The notes: generated by a model from the sequence alone, not told the origin. DNA of 64,000 bases from Punctularia strigosozonata HHB-11173 SS5 (GCF_000264995.1 NW_006767443.1:366613-430612); one strand, 5' to 3'. Shown: positions 44,292 through 54,219, counted from the stretch's first letter. Made by a program: numbers and translations.

Positions 44292-44960
44292 TTACCACGG
44301 ATTCTTTGCCCCGTCAACGTTCGTAAACTGCCCTTTCTCGTTTTCCCGTGTGGCTTTGTCTATGATGAGCAGCTGTGCCACAGTATCGTTAACTGTTTTG
44401 TACGGTGTCGCCCCCAACGGAGGTTCTCTCTTCACGCTGTCCTTCCCTACGATGTTAACTCGTCGGCTATCTGGACCATGCAAGCTCAGAAAGTATATAG
44501 CTTACCCATGTCGGTGTCGACCGGACCGGGGCAGGTAGGGAAGATCACTGCGGGTATAAGCACGTTCCTGTGTTAGAGGCTACGGGTACGGAAGATATAG
44601 CTGACCACCTACCCAGCCCATCCTCCGCATGCTCAAAGTGCAATTTGCGAGCCAGGTAGTTCTTAGCGGCCTTCGAGATACCGTACGAGTCCATCGGTAC
44701 AGGTCACGTTGCTCCAGGCTCGAGGCTACCAATTTGCGACGAGATCATTAAGAACTTCGGCGCGGTCGAGGAAGCCTTGAGCAGCGGTAGCGCAGCCTTG
44801 AACAACACGAATGCTCGACAACGTTCACCTGTTTGCACGTACAGGTGAACAATCGCACGTGGATATCAACAGAGCGCGTCGCGTCACTGTCGCGCCGCGC
44901 GCTCCTCATCGCTCGTGATCTATCTCCGCCTCGGAATAGTACTTAAGGACTCCTCTTCCA
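44292..44960 (-). pseudogene. Short-chain dehydrogenase copy C, decayed
   Basis: This is a relic of the same SDR family as at 45280-46336, only about 0.3 kb downstream of that intact copy on the same strand. The 3' exons are clear: VNDTVAQLL and the end GAKNPW (stop at 44292), VIFPTCPG, and YGISKAAKNYLARKLHFEH. Further 5' the text FVLFKAALPLLKAS remains, but the reading frame is broken more than once and the N-terminal nucleotide-binding exons cannot be found. It is older or faster-decayed than copy A. Confidence 0.75.
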
Positions 44961-45279
44961 ACAATCTGACTATGCGTATACGAACCGTCATGTTATGCAT
45001 TGGGGCTGAGTATGTCTCAAGTGAGCAACTGGACGAAAAAAGCTACATCAATCTTCCCCGCTGCAGTTTCCGATCTTCCATCAGTTAGGCTGATCAGACG
45101 GGCTTAGCTCCTACTAGTTTTCGGCATGCGCGCAGGACTAATTCGGGTATCCAAAAGCCTGCCACTATACACGAGCGACAGGAGTTCTATAGTGCTGAAC
45201 TACCTTCTACATCAAGACCCTTGGTATCCCGTTGTACATGGATGAGGATCTGCAGACGCGTGTTCTGTCGATGTTCCCA

Positions 45280-46336
45280 TCACCACGGATTCTTTGCGCC
45301 ATCAAAGTTCAGGAATTGACCGCCCTCGTTCTCCCTCGTGGCGTTGTCTATAACCTTCAGCAGCAAGGCGGCAGTGTCATCCACGGTCTTGAACTGCATC
45401 GAGCGTACGGCTTCGTCGCGCTCTGCGCTAAACTTGGCTGTGGCATGGTGATTTCAGCTGCATCGAGCACGCAGGGAGCATTATCACCTACCCATATCGG
45501 TCTCAACCGCACCAGGACATATGGGGAATATCACTGTGCGCCTTTCGTCAGTAACCTTGTCATGAAACCCATATCACGGGACTCCAATGGACCGCACCTA
45601 GTCCGTCCTTCTCATGCTCAAAGTGCAACTTTCGGATCAAATAGTTCTCGGCTGCCTTTGATACTCCGTACGGCGTGCTCTGGAACGGCAAACTTGCCCC
45701 GAAATCGATACCGCCGGCTTGCGACGACACGGCAACGAATTTTGGGGGCGCGGACCCCGAAGATTTGCTAGCTTGGAGGAGCGGCAATGCGGCTTTGAAC
45801 AACACGAAGGTGCCGACGACATTGACCTGGAAGTACCTGGATGTGAATGTGACGCTTCTCGTGACAAAACATACGAACGTCAAAAGTTTTCCGCAGGTCT
45901 TCTTCTGAAGACTGGTATGCAGGGCCGACCGAAAGGTTCACCCCTAATGACACCATCATCTGGATCAGATGCACATGTCACCAAGTTTGAATGGCCCGTA
46001 CCAGCGTTGGCGATGACGACATCCAGACGGCCGGCCTTTTCTTTCACGAAGGAGATGGCCTCTTCGTTACCCTTGAGATCGCTCGACACCAGTTTGACGA
46101 TGTACAGCTTTCCCGGTCGCTCGGCTGCTAGCTTCTGGAGATCTTTGGCGTCGTCCGGGTTGCGCGCTCCTGCGAACACGACGGTGTTCTCGCGAGCGGA
46201 CAAGGCTTTCACGAGACCGAATCCTGTGTGGACATATGCAAACCGTCATCTGTTGACCGGCCAGGATAACTCGAGGAATAGAACACCCACCGATCCCGCG
46301 GTTTGCGCCAGACACTAGATATACGACGGGGGCCAT
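45280..46336 (-). CDS. Short-chain dehydrogenase/reductase, intact copy B
   Basis: Model: complement(45280..45437, 45492..45533, 45598..45826, 45879..45943, 46002..46223, 46291..46336), 253 aa, a normal SDR length. The cofactor motif GANRGIG lies at residues 10-16 and NAG follows DVVIANAG. The active site is Ser145/146 (VAVSSQAGG), Tyr164 and Lys168 (YGVSKAAEN). The substrate loop PICPGAVETDM and the end GQFLNFDGAKNPW complete the fold. All six exons are open and in phase. In basidiomycetes such genes are often annotated as norsolorinic-acid-ketoreductase-like carbonyl reductases; the true substrate is unknown. It is the only undamaged member of four copies in this window (others at 25289-26347, 44292-44960 and 49990-50535). 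Confidence 0.9.
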
Positions 46337-46849
46337 GTTTCACGTAAGTTACTAGCTCCCGAACGGTCGATATGCACATATATAAACACCTCGTACACCT
46401 CGAGGCTCGCCATCGTATCGACCATCATCGTGACGCCAATGGGTCTGACAAACAATCGGAGATGATTAAGCCCCATCCCACATCGCCAGGCCAAGCTTCC
46501 AAGGCGGTCTCCTACCAATAGTCGAGCGCTTTGCAGTGCTGCCCCTTTCCTAGGTACAAGTGCTGACTCATTGACACCGATAAGGGATACATCGCGTGGA
46601 TTGTCGCCATCGGCGACTTAGCAATAATGACCTTACAAATTCTCTGGTAGACAGGCTTCTCAAAAATAATGCACATCCGATCACGATTGCCTGCGCGCTC
46701 TCCGCAATCCGCTGCCAATGTGCATAGATCTTATCACAGGCGCTCATCGAACGCCTACTTCATCGCGGTATGCGATGTTGTATGACATTGTACGATGCTT
46801 GCTCTTTACTACACTATTGTCGTGTCGCCTTCGTCTGTGGTGAGAAATA
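46337..46849. other. Intergenic interval, SDR promoter side
   Basis: No gene seen. The left end holds the promoter of the intact SDR gene, with TATATAAACACC at 46378-46389 as a TATA-like element on the plus strand (about 45 bases upstream of its start). The right end meets arm B. Confidence 0.4.
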
Positions 46850-46859
46850 TTGGCTTCTG

Positions 46860-47095
46860 TGCGGCCTAACTGGAGGTGGCCGTCTCGCACCCGCTTGGTC
46901 CTGAGGCGGGAACTTCGTCCCAACTCCACCGTCGAGTACGAGCATATGCATCTTCCGGCACGCATCGAAGCGCGAGCCGGAGCAGTGCATTTCATGCTGT
47001 CCACAGTGGCACGCATGCTATCCGATCCCTTCAATCATCGTAGCCCTGAAGATATCCCTCTGAGTATGTCCGAGTCAACACGAGACGTTCCTGAA
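46860..47095 (+). pseudogene. Truncated 3' piece of the TALE homeobox gene
   Basis: Bases on this strand match the last part of exon 4 of the homeobox gene at 22163-23190 (for example ACGCATCGAAG, TTTCATGCTGTCCAC and CCTGAAGATATCCC-like stretches), with small gaps. No homeodomain-coding exon is present, so it is a fragment carried by the duplication. Confidence 0.65.
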
Positions 47096-47607
47096 GATTG
47101 TTTGTCGATCCGCCGCATGTCGCCGGGATCCGGGGACAGGCGCAGAGCAAAGTCACGCGTAGTCACTTCCTAAAGGGTGTCAATCATGCTCTGACAGAGG
47201 AAGCGTATTGTATTTCGGGGGCATGACAGCACAAAACCACGGGTAATGGTGCATACATACAAATTGAATTGCGAGATGCGAGATCATGTCGAATGAGCCC
47301 TGCTGAAGGTAGCGATATCGACACGTACGCGAAGCGCAGTGCGAGCGAGTCCACAGAATACACAGTGGGCTTACCATGATGAACCGGCCCTGAAGCCCAG
47401 TTATGCTCGTTCCCAAGAACGAACAGAACATCGATGTGTACCTATGCGTGTCACTGGACATGAGATCTTGAAGACGGAAAAGAGAAAAATACCGAAGCTC
47501 ACCTGTGCACCGGTTTCGAGGGCTCCCACGAAATGCGAAGGTCGAAAACAGCCGTTGGCTTCCCCCGAAGGGTACTAGTCCCCCAGGCCACGAAGAGGCC
47601 GGCTGCC

Positions 47608-47636
47608 GGATTGCCAGCGACAGGCACTGGCAATCC
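47608..47636. repeat. Hairpin in arm B (10-bp stem, 9-nt loop)
   Basis: GGATTGCCAG (47608-47617) pairs perfectly with CTGGCAATCC (47627-47636); the 9-base loop is identical in sequence to that of arm A read on the same strand. Stem pair five is T:A here and C:G in arm A. Confidence 0.9.
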
Positions 47637-48574
47637 TATCCTGGGAGAATCTTGTCCTTGAACTCCGGAGGGACCAGACCAGCGACCAAGGGACCAGGGG
47701 ACCAGGAGGACCAGAGGCAGCTGTAAAGGCTAAAAAGGGAGCAAACGTCAGAACGCTAAGCGCGAAAAATCCCGTGTCCGTGCCACGACTATCTATTCAT
47801 CTACGACTGTCTAAGAAGCTATCTAAACCACTCTCCCCATTCCAACTCCATCCAACCCCCTTTTTTCGAGGCAGACGCGTGGACGTCCGTCGAGCCCGGC
47901 GTCCCGAACTCGGCCTGCGATGGAGAAGATCGAGTGAGCAAGAGGCCGAAGGCGACACGTAGGAGCGAGAAACGTACCGAACATCCAGGCCTGCAAGCTG
48001 GCGCACCGACGTCGCCGAGGGAGATCAGTGGGTTACTGGAGGAAGCCCAGGCGATCGCAGCGTCCCGCTCTCGACCTAAGGATTAACTCAGGTGAGCAAG
48101 GCTCGACGAAAGACGCAAGGGAGAAGCTAGCTTACCGGACGTCTTTCAGCAACTGCGTCCCTCCTCTCCGAACCCGCGAAGGACACCCAAGTCGCATGAG
48201 GAAACACATCGCATGGGCATTTTCATCCACACAACGACGCGAACCTCACCAAACGGGAAGAATCGAGAAAGAACGGGCCAACGGCGCTCAAAGAGCGTCG
48301 CCGGTGTTCTCTCCCTCCTGTCCACGTCCGCCACAACGACCCAGGGCCCAACCGGTTCGAAGACTCGGACACACTCCGAATCGGCTTCGTCTTCTGTGCT
48401 TTTGTGTCGGCGGCGTGCGGAAGATAGGGGATGGTACCACCTCCTCCAGGGCCGACGCCGACGACGTCGACCCCTTCGAGCGCGTGGAGGGGCACGGTGC
48501 CTGTGGGACTCGCGCCCTAGTCCCAGGAGCCATCGGGCGCCGCCGCCGCGCACCCGAGGCTCCGCGAGGGCGCC

Positions 48575-49319
48575 TTAGACGCAGCCTCGCCTCGCCAGGG
48601 CTTTGAGGACGAACATGTAGTACTCATCCTGAGAACGAGGATTAGTTCGTGAAGAAGGGTGGGGACGGGAGCGGACCTACCCCGTATCTTGCCGCGTACC
48701 GATCCGCAACCTGCTCGGGGTGGAAGGAAACTCCGTGATCGATGAGGGCCTGGAGCTCAGCAAGCACCTCGGCTTCCTTCTCAAGCACTTGGACTTGATC
48801 TAACAACGTTGGTTAGTACGGACATTAGCAAAACCAAACGCGAGTAGACGTACTAGAACCCCGCAGCAGACGCGTCATCCTCCGCAGCCTCCTTGAAGAC
48901 GAAGGAAGCTTCGGAAGCGCGGGCAACCTGAGCTTGAAGTTGACCCTGGGAGCCCGCGCTGGGGAAGAGGTGGACGTCGGGGAAGCAGAGCGGTCGACCT
49001 TGCAGTCAACGGTGTGAGTATCTGCAACCGCCTGCGCCTCCTTCTTCCTGCGCAGCATGACGACACTGACGCCCTCCAGCATGTGCAGAGAGCGCAGGTT
49101 GCTGAATCGCCATTCCGCACGTTCGAGGTCGTCGGCGTCGCCCTCGACAGTGCCGCTCATCAGACCGAGGATCCGATCCAAGGCGCGGGCTTCTTCGGAG
49201 ATGGCGTCGGCCACTTCCTTCTCGTAGACGCGGTAGACATCTCCGAGCGCAGTGTAATTTTTGGCGAACTCGATGTACTCCATGTGAGGGCTGGTGAAGA
49301 TCGCGAGTCCGGCGTGCAT
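48575..49319 (-). CDS. Duplicated orphan protein, copy B
   Basis: Unknown family. Model: complement(48575..48628, 48681..48799, 48854..49319), 212 aa. It is the paralogue of the gene at 19877-20627, with the same three exons and splice sites. It differs by scattered substitutions (for example THTV context kept, MEYIEFAKNYTALG against MEYLEFTKNYTALG) and a 6-nt in-frame shortening at the start of exon 2, so the reading frame has been preserved since duplication. Start and stop are equivalent (MHAGLAIF to ARRGCV). The helical N-terminus, basic middle and helical end are retained. Its promoter carries TATAAAAA at about 49431-49438 (minus strand) and a long palindrome at 49472-49524 that differs from the one in copy A. 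Confidence 0.7.
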
Positions 49320-49471
49320 TCTAGATAGCTTTTAGAGAGGTAGAGGTGTAAATAGGGGTAGGTCTTTGACAGCGGCGGTGATGGCTAGAACTAGAATGCT
49401 GGAGATCAGTGTGACCGGAACACCTGGGTTTTTATACGCGCTCGATGGCAGGGAGTGCGGAAGTACAATAT

Positions 49472-49524
49472 TTGCATCGTACCGTCGCGGGACGCGTTCA
49501 GCATTCCGCGACGATACGATGCAA
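49472..49524. repeat. Long palindrome upstream of orphan gene B
   Basis: TTGCATCGTACCGTCGCGG (49472-49490) and CCGCGACGATACGATGCAA (49506-49524) form a 19-bp stem with one mismatch and a 15-base spacer. It lies about 150-200 bases upstream of the copy B start. Confidence 0.85.
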
Positions 49525-49989
49525 GTGTGGGCATGGAAAGAGAGGAAGAGAGTCATCCGACTGTGTCGCGGAATGACGCGACTCCGGTTGCCTCACTGTC
49601 AGGGCCCTACAGCCATGAAACGCCGGTTTATCGTTTCCCTGCATCGCCTTCCACACAAGTCCTAACGAAATCCTTACACAACAAGTTAAGAGCGCGCGAG
49701 ACCGCGGGTTGAGCGCTGAGCGCTGAACAGGGGACCACTTGGCAATATATACTCCCGGACCCGTTGTTACACGTGTCTCTGGCGAACGCTGCATTGATCA
49801 GGCTGCGACGATTCTGACTCCCCCAAGCTGCGCTGTCTGCACATATAGTCTGACCCAGATACTTGCGACGCTTGCTCATGCTTGCAGTACTGTTTGTCAG
49901 ACGAACTTCTCGTTCAAGCTCTCTGTATGAGTCGAGTGCATATTTAAAGCTAAGGTTGCTTTCGATCTCCTTGATCATTCCCGCTCGTC

Positions 49990-50535
49990 GTATATTTGGT
50001 TTCTGCCGTGAAACGTGGAATCGGTGAGTGCTGTGATGTGGTAGCGATTGATTTAGTCAATAGTTGACGTATCGAAACCGATGACCGGGTCTTGTGAAGG
50101 CGCTGTCCGAGTCCACTCGGGAGAATACCGTCGTGTTCGCTGAAGCGCGGGACCCGGCGGATCTGCAGAGATTAGCAGCCGAACGGCCGGGCAAGCTGCA
50201 TATCCCGAAGCTGGTATCGAGCGATGCCGAAGGCAACGAAGAGGCGGTCTCGTTCATCCGCGAGAAAGGCGGTCGTCTAGACGTTGTCATCTCGAACGCT
50301 GGTGAGTGCCACCGATGTCATATTTCAATGTGTGCTGGAGCAGATCCTGGGATTCCAGGTATAAGCTACGCGTATGGAAGATCTGCGAAAGCATTTCGAG
50401 TTCCGTGACAGACTGTTCGTTCTCGTGACTTTTGCTCGCGCTCGTAGTCATATCACATGCTCCTTTAGGTCAACGTCGTCGGTACCTTCGTCCTGTTTAA
50501 GGCTGTAGTGCCGCTCCTGAAAGCCATCAGTGCTT
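49990..50535 (+). pseudogene. Short-chain dehydrogenase copy D, truncated
   Basis: Fourth SDR copy, in the opposite orientation to the other three. Exon 1 begins only at VYLVS (the start codon and MAPV are missing) and reaches RGIG with a GTGAGT donor. Exon 2 is well kept (VKALSESTRENTVVFAEA, RPGKLHIPKLVSSDAEGN, GGRLDVVISNAG). A short exon ending LRKHFE and a later piece VNVVGTFVLFKAVVPLLK follow. After about 50535 the similarity stops, so the YxxxK active site and C-terminus are absent. A 26-base direct repeat follows at once (50546-50608). Confidence 0.8.
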
Positions 50536-50545
50536 TCGGATACGC

Positions 50546-50608
50546 ATTCGTTCTTATGTTCACTGCACATGTGCTGAACGTACTCGTTCTTATGTTCACT
50601 GCACATGT
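50546..50608 (+). repeat. Direct repeat, two copies
   Basis: The phrase TTCTTATGTTCACTGCACATGTG occurs twice, about 36 bases apart, just where the SDR copy D loses similarity to its paralogues. Confidence 0.85.
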
Positions 50609-50739
50609 GTTCCCAATACTGCCGGAGAAGATGTCATATGACTTCTCCACGTTGTCAACTGGGAATATTGCTGCGCGCCCTCCGTGTACGTATAACTTGA
50701 AGCTTGCCTGGGTGGACATGCATGCTCAAACCTCCTTAC

Positions 50740-51347
50740 CAGCTGCCTAAGCGCTCATGATATGTGATCTCGCCAAGTCCACACCATCAGATTGCACTAC
50801 ATAGTCTTCACAGCCCTATGATGAACCATTATAGCCGCTCCATCAGCGATCGAGGCGAAGGGAGCGTTGAGTGGCGGCTGGGCATAACTCTCCCACCGAG
50901 AAAGTATCCTGGTTGGGGGTTATACATACATTGCATGATCATCAGGTCCTGGCAGGTCAAAAGTATGGCACTTGGCGATAACGTTGGAAACCATCGATCC
51001 TGCCCACCCTTCGCATCTCGAATCCACCCGTTCTTTAACCTGCAGTGTCGACACCTCATTTACATTCCCTCTCTCCCTCACACACGCCCCTGACAGGAAT
51101 GTAGCTTGCGAAGACTGGAGACCCGTTTTTCATCATCTTTTTGTCTCTGCGGCCAGGTATGCGCGATTCATACGTGACATATGCCCGCAAACGAAATCAG
51201 CCCCGATTTTTTTTCTCATAGGTGTTCGCATTCTATTATCATATATCCATTCACTCTCCATTCATTTGCTCATTGTCTATCATCTGGATCACGTTCAAAG
51301 GGACGTGCACGATAGTCAAGACAAACACGTTCTTTCTAGTACTTACG
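50740..51347. promoter_or_regulatory. Upstream region of membrane protein 1
   Basis: No gene seen in these 600 bases. The right part is pyrimidine-rich (51180-51300) and should include the promoter and leader of the next gene. The frame of that gene is open upstream to 51222, so an earlier start is possible. Confidence 0.4.
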
Positions 51348-52262
51348 ATGGGGCTGTCGCACAAGCACAACCGCCCGACCCTTCAAACCGGCATCAACGA
51401 GCGGGTTGTTGATCCCGAACCAACAACTTTTCATATAATAACCATTGTATTCTCAGAGGTTCCTTCTCCTACTTCACTCTCTTCCACTACATCCACTTTC
51501 GTCGACGTCGCTCCGGTGACATCGCCTCCCTCTCCTGCTCTTTTTACATACTCTTCTACTTCATCCACTCCCGTCGGAATTGCTCCGGTGACACCGAGCG
51601 AGGACTTCACCTTCGGTCCAGCGGCATCCGCCACTACCGATGCCGCAGCCTCTGCGCACGATTCGTCTGCTGCAACAGCAACAGCGCCTATGAGCACAAC
51701 GACTCAGAGTTTTGCAGTGCCCAGTGCACCCTTTATGCCCACAATCATACCCTTGGCAACCAGCACTGGCAGCGCGAGCAAGGAGCAGACCATCGGGGAA
51801 GGTCGAATCCTAGGCGGTGTTGCCGGCGGACTCATCATCATGCTCGTGGTGTTCGTCATATTTCTCAAAATGTACTACCAGCGCAGGACGCGGAAACTCT
51901 TCGAGAAACCCCCAGGCTGCACAGAGGACGGGTCTGATACTGTATCTCCATACCCTCTACCCCTTCCGGCGACCAGCGGCCATATCAACAGAACCTCTCG
52001 AAAGTTGAGGGCATTCGCCACGCCAATTAGGTCGCTCACCAGGGGATATTCTGCCATGCAAACGTCGCCCTTCAAGATGCCCTCTGCCGAGAAGATCCGA
52101 GAGACAGATAACCCGGAGCCGTTGGTCGTTTTCAATCCAACTGCCGAGAAGATCCGAGAGACGGAGAACCCGGAGCCGCTCGTGGTGTCAAATCCAGCTG
52201 CTATAACACAACGATCGTCGCTGTCGCAGCCGGACGGCGGCACGCAAAACCCCGCTCAGTAA
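51348..52262 (+). CDS. Single-pass membrane protein 1, Ser/Thr-rich (tandem pair)
   Basis: Intronless, 304 aa from the ATG at 51348; an in-frame ATG at 51222 would add 42 hydrophobic residues. Residues 30-150 are rich in Ser, Thr, Pro and Ala, as in O-glycosylated fungal wall-facing segments. A membrane segment at about 154-178 (GGVAGGLIIMLVVFVIFL) is followed by YYQRRTRK, a basic stop-transfer that places the C-terminus in the cytosol. The tail carries the unit AEKIRETxNPEPLVVxNP twice in tandem. The plan resembles Mid2/Wsc-like surface sensors, but no Cys-rich WSC domain is present. The next gene is a paralogue with the same plan. No clear signal peptide follows the chosen start, which leaves either the upstream start or a signal-anchor. 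Confidence 0.7.
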   Translation: MGLSHKHNRPTLQTGINERVVDPEPTTFHIITIVFSEVPSPTSLSSTTSTFVDVAPVTSPPSPALFTYSSTSSTPVGIAPVTPSEDFTFGPAASATTDAAASAHDSSAATATAPMSTTTQSFAVPSAPFMPTIIPLATSTGSASKEQTIGEGRILGGVAGGLIIMLVVFVIFLKMYYQRRTRKLFEKPPGCTEDGSDTVSPYPLPLPATSGHINRTSRKLRAFATPIRSLTRGYSAMQTSPFKMPSAEKIRETDNPEPLVVFNPTAEKIRETENPEPLVVSNPAAITQRSSLSQPDGGTQNPAQ

Positions 52263-53319
52263 GCTGCCTTGACGGAGACGGAGACGCAGCAGCGGGATCG
52301 CAAATAGCTTGTCGCTGTGCACACGTTAGCAAAGCAGCCGCCGCCATCGTATGGGGGTACTACGAACTAGGGGTTTGCAGCTTTCGTTTCTCGCTCATTG
52401 CAACGGAGGATGTCGTGTCCGATGCTTTCCAGATTATACCCGGATGGCGAAGGTTATGGGACCATTGTTGCCAGTACAAACCCTCTATGCGAAAGACAAT
52501 TATTCGGCACGTCATTGTTGATTATGAGCATAGGATATACAGATGATACAAAGCTTCCGTGTGCAGGGATGTCTTTAATGGTAATTTCTGGGAGTTCGGT
52601 CGTCGTAGGGGTGTAACGCGCCGGTCCTGCTTCCCTGCAGGCACGTTCAAGGTGCATCTTACATTGCACGATATGAGATGAACTTCCAAAAAGCGGCCTG
52701 ACCTCTGCGATGACTGCATTGCTTACTCGACGTGAACCTCTGTCTGAGTTCGTACAGGCCCTGGGAGCGGCAGCGAGGAGGATCGTATTCGGCCGAGGCG
52801 CTCCGCTGCAGCGGAGATGTTCCACGTAGCTTCCACGCGACGTTACAACGATGGACAATCCCTTTCTGGAGATACCCTTCATGCAACGCGGCAATGGCGA
52901 CCAACTGTGGCCAGCATACCAACCGCGATTTCGCCCGGAAACGTGATGTGGTTCAAGTGCATACAACGCTGGGCATCCTTCGGAGGGATACTGCGGGCGA
53001 TGGGCGCATCGTCGTCAAGCTGTGTTGTTCGAAAAGGGCATCAGTATTGCGATGTAGGCTACCTGTTCTGGATGAATTCCGCGTTCTTCCTCATTGCTGC
53101 TGCTTTGCCATCATGGTAGATTCTTTCTTATACGTGGCCTCAGCCCTTCGGCATCTTAGACTGCAGCAAAAGTTGTCATCGGCTCGCTCAAGTTTGCTGT
53201 GATACCGCAAAGCGCTGGTTTGGTATGTGCCACAAACTTCGTGTTTTTCCAACTCTGATCGTTTTATTGTAGTTATTTTCTTTCATAAACAATAGCGGCA
53301 CTGTAGCGGACCGTCCGAC
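52263..53319. other. Interval between the paired membrane protein genes
   Basis: No supported gene. A segment near 52505-52545 (CGTCATTGTTGATTATGAG, then ATATACAGAT) recurs with changes after the second gene at 54370-54410, so the shared unit of the tandem duplication includes 3' flanking sequence. A 170-codon frame on the minus strand has no recognisable motif. Confidence 0.45.
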
Positions 53320-54219
53320 ATGGCACCAGGAATCACCACCATCACCACAGTCCAGTTAATCACGGTGCACCCCTCACCGTCCTCCAATGCAGCGAATGTT
53401 GTTACAGTCTCTACATTTGCCCTCACCACGATATTCATTTCACCCACCTCCGACAGCACCCTCGCTAGCAGTGGGAGCGTCAGCGGGCCGGTGACAAGCC
53501 AACTCGTTACCGCCGAGCCCTTCAGCTCTGCGTCGGGCGTCAGCACTGTGGTGTCTCTGACTCGTGCTAGCTCTGCCCATGACAGTTCAACATCATTTAC
53601 CGCACCCTCCAATGCGCCGCTTGCATTATCAAACAGGAGCACGTCAACGATACGCGCAGGCCCGATCGCTGGCGGCGTCGTCAGCGTATTAATCGTCTTC
53701 CTCGCTGCGTTCGTCGTCCTCTTCAGGAAACGCAGGAAGCAAAGGGCAGAGGGACGCTCTGAACCACTACCACGCCCCGACCAGGCCGAAGAGATTCATC
53801 CCTATCCTTTACTATCTCCGACCACTGCCGTCCGAGGCAACAGAATCTCCCGCAAGTGGGAGACGCTCGCCAGCGGTTCCTCCTCCTTACGAGCGTCTCC
53901 TACTCCCGGCGTCCCTGCAAACCCCGCGAGCCACGCGAAGACGCCCGTCGTTAGCGTACGGCAAACCGAGAACCCCGAACCGCTCGTCGTCCACGACCCC
54001 TCCGCCATCATCGATTTGCACTCGACAGCTGCGCCGTCGATCACCGATAGCGCAGCGCGAGACTCGGACCAGGAGACCATCTTGATCGAGGCGCTCCGGA
54101 GCGCCGTGGAACATCTCAATGCTGTTCAGGCGTGGGCGGAGCGGACCCGACAGCTTCCACCGCCTTACCAGGACACCTCTGGGAGTGCGCAGCCAACGCT
54201 TTCCTTGCGTGGTAGCTGA
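53320..54219 (+). CDS. Single-pass membrane protein 2, paralogue of protein 1
   Basis: Intronless, 299 aa. The N-terminal part, about residues 1-110, is Ser/Thr/Val-rich and likely glycosylated. A membrane segment lies at about 113-136 (AGPIAGGVVSVLIVFLAA) and is followed by RKRRKQR. The cytosolic tail has a single VRQTENPEPLVVHDP, the counterpart of the doubled unit in protein 1, and both have PYPL and a NRxSRK motif after the membrane segment. The extra C-terminal part (ILIEALRSAVEHLNAVQAWA) could form a helix and is absent from protein 1. Glycosylated surface sensor or anchor is an inference from the layout only. Confidence 0.72.
   Translation: MAPGITTITTVQLITVHPSPSSNAANVVTVSTFALTTIFISPTSDSTLASSGSVSGPVTSQLVTAEPFSSASGVSTVVSLTRASSAHDSSTSFTAPSNAPLALSNRSTSTIRAGPIAGGVVSVLIVFLAAFVVLFRKRRKQRAEGRSEPLPRPDQAEEIHPYPLLSPTTAVRGNRISRKWETLASGSSSLRASPTPGVPANPASHAKTPVVSVRQTENPEPLVVHDPSAIIDLHSTAAPSITDSAARDSDQETILIEALRSAVEHLNAVQAWAERTRQLPPPYQDTSGSAQPTLSLRGS

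Larger units (their letters stand above)
46850..49520 (-). repeat. Inverted duplication, arm B
   Basis: Reverse-orientation counterpart of 19650-22375. Reading on the minus strand it holds the orphan gene promoter, the orphan gene (48575-49319), the GC-rich 3' block, a hairpin (47608-47636), and at the far end (46850-47090) only the tail of the homeobox gene's last exon, with no homeodomain. That truncation marks a duplication breakpoint and suggests copying from arm A to arm B. The orphan gene and the 3' block are the best preserved parts. Confidence 0.85.

Noticed and set aside
19650-49520. Autonomous transposon explaining the inverted arms
   Set aside because: No transposase, terminal repeats with target-site duplications or other element genes were found in or beside the arms; a segmental duplication fits better.
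52454-52966. 170-codon minus-strand open frame between the paired membrane protein genes
   Set aside because: It overlaps 3' flanking sequence shared by the tandem duplication and has no family resemblance.
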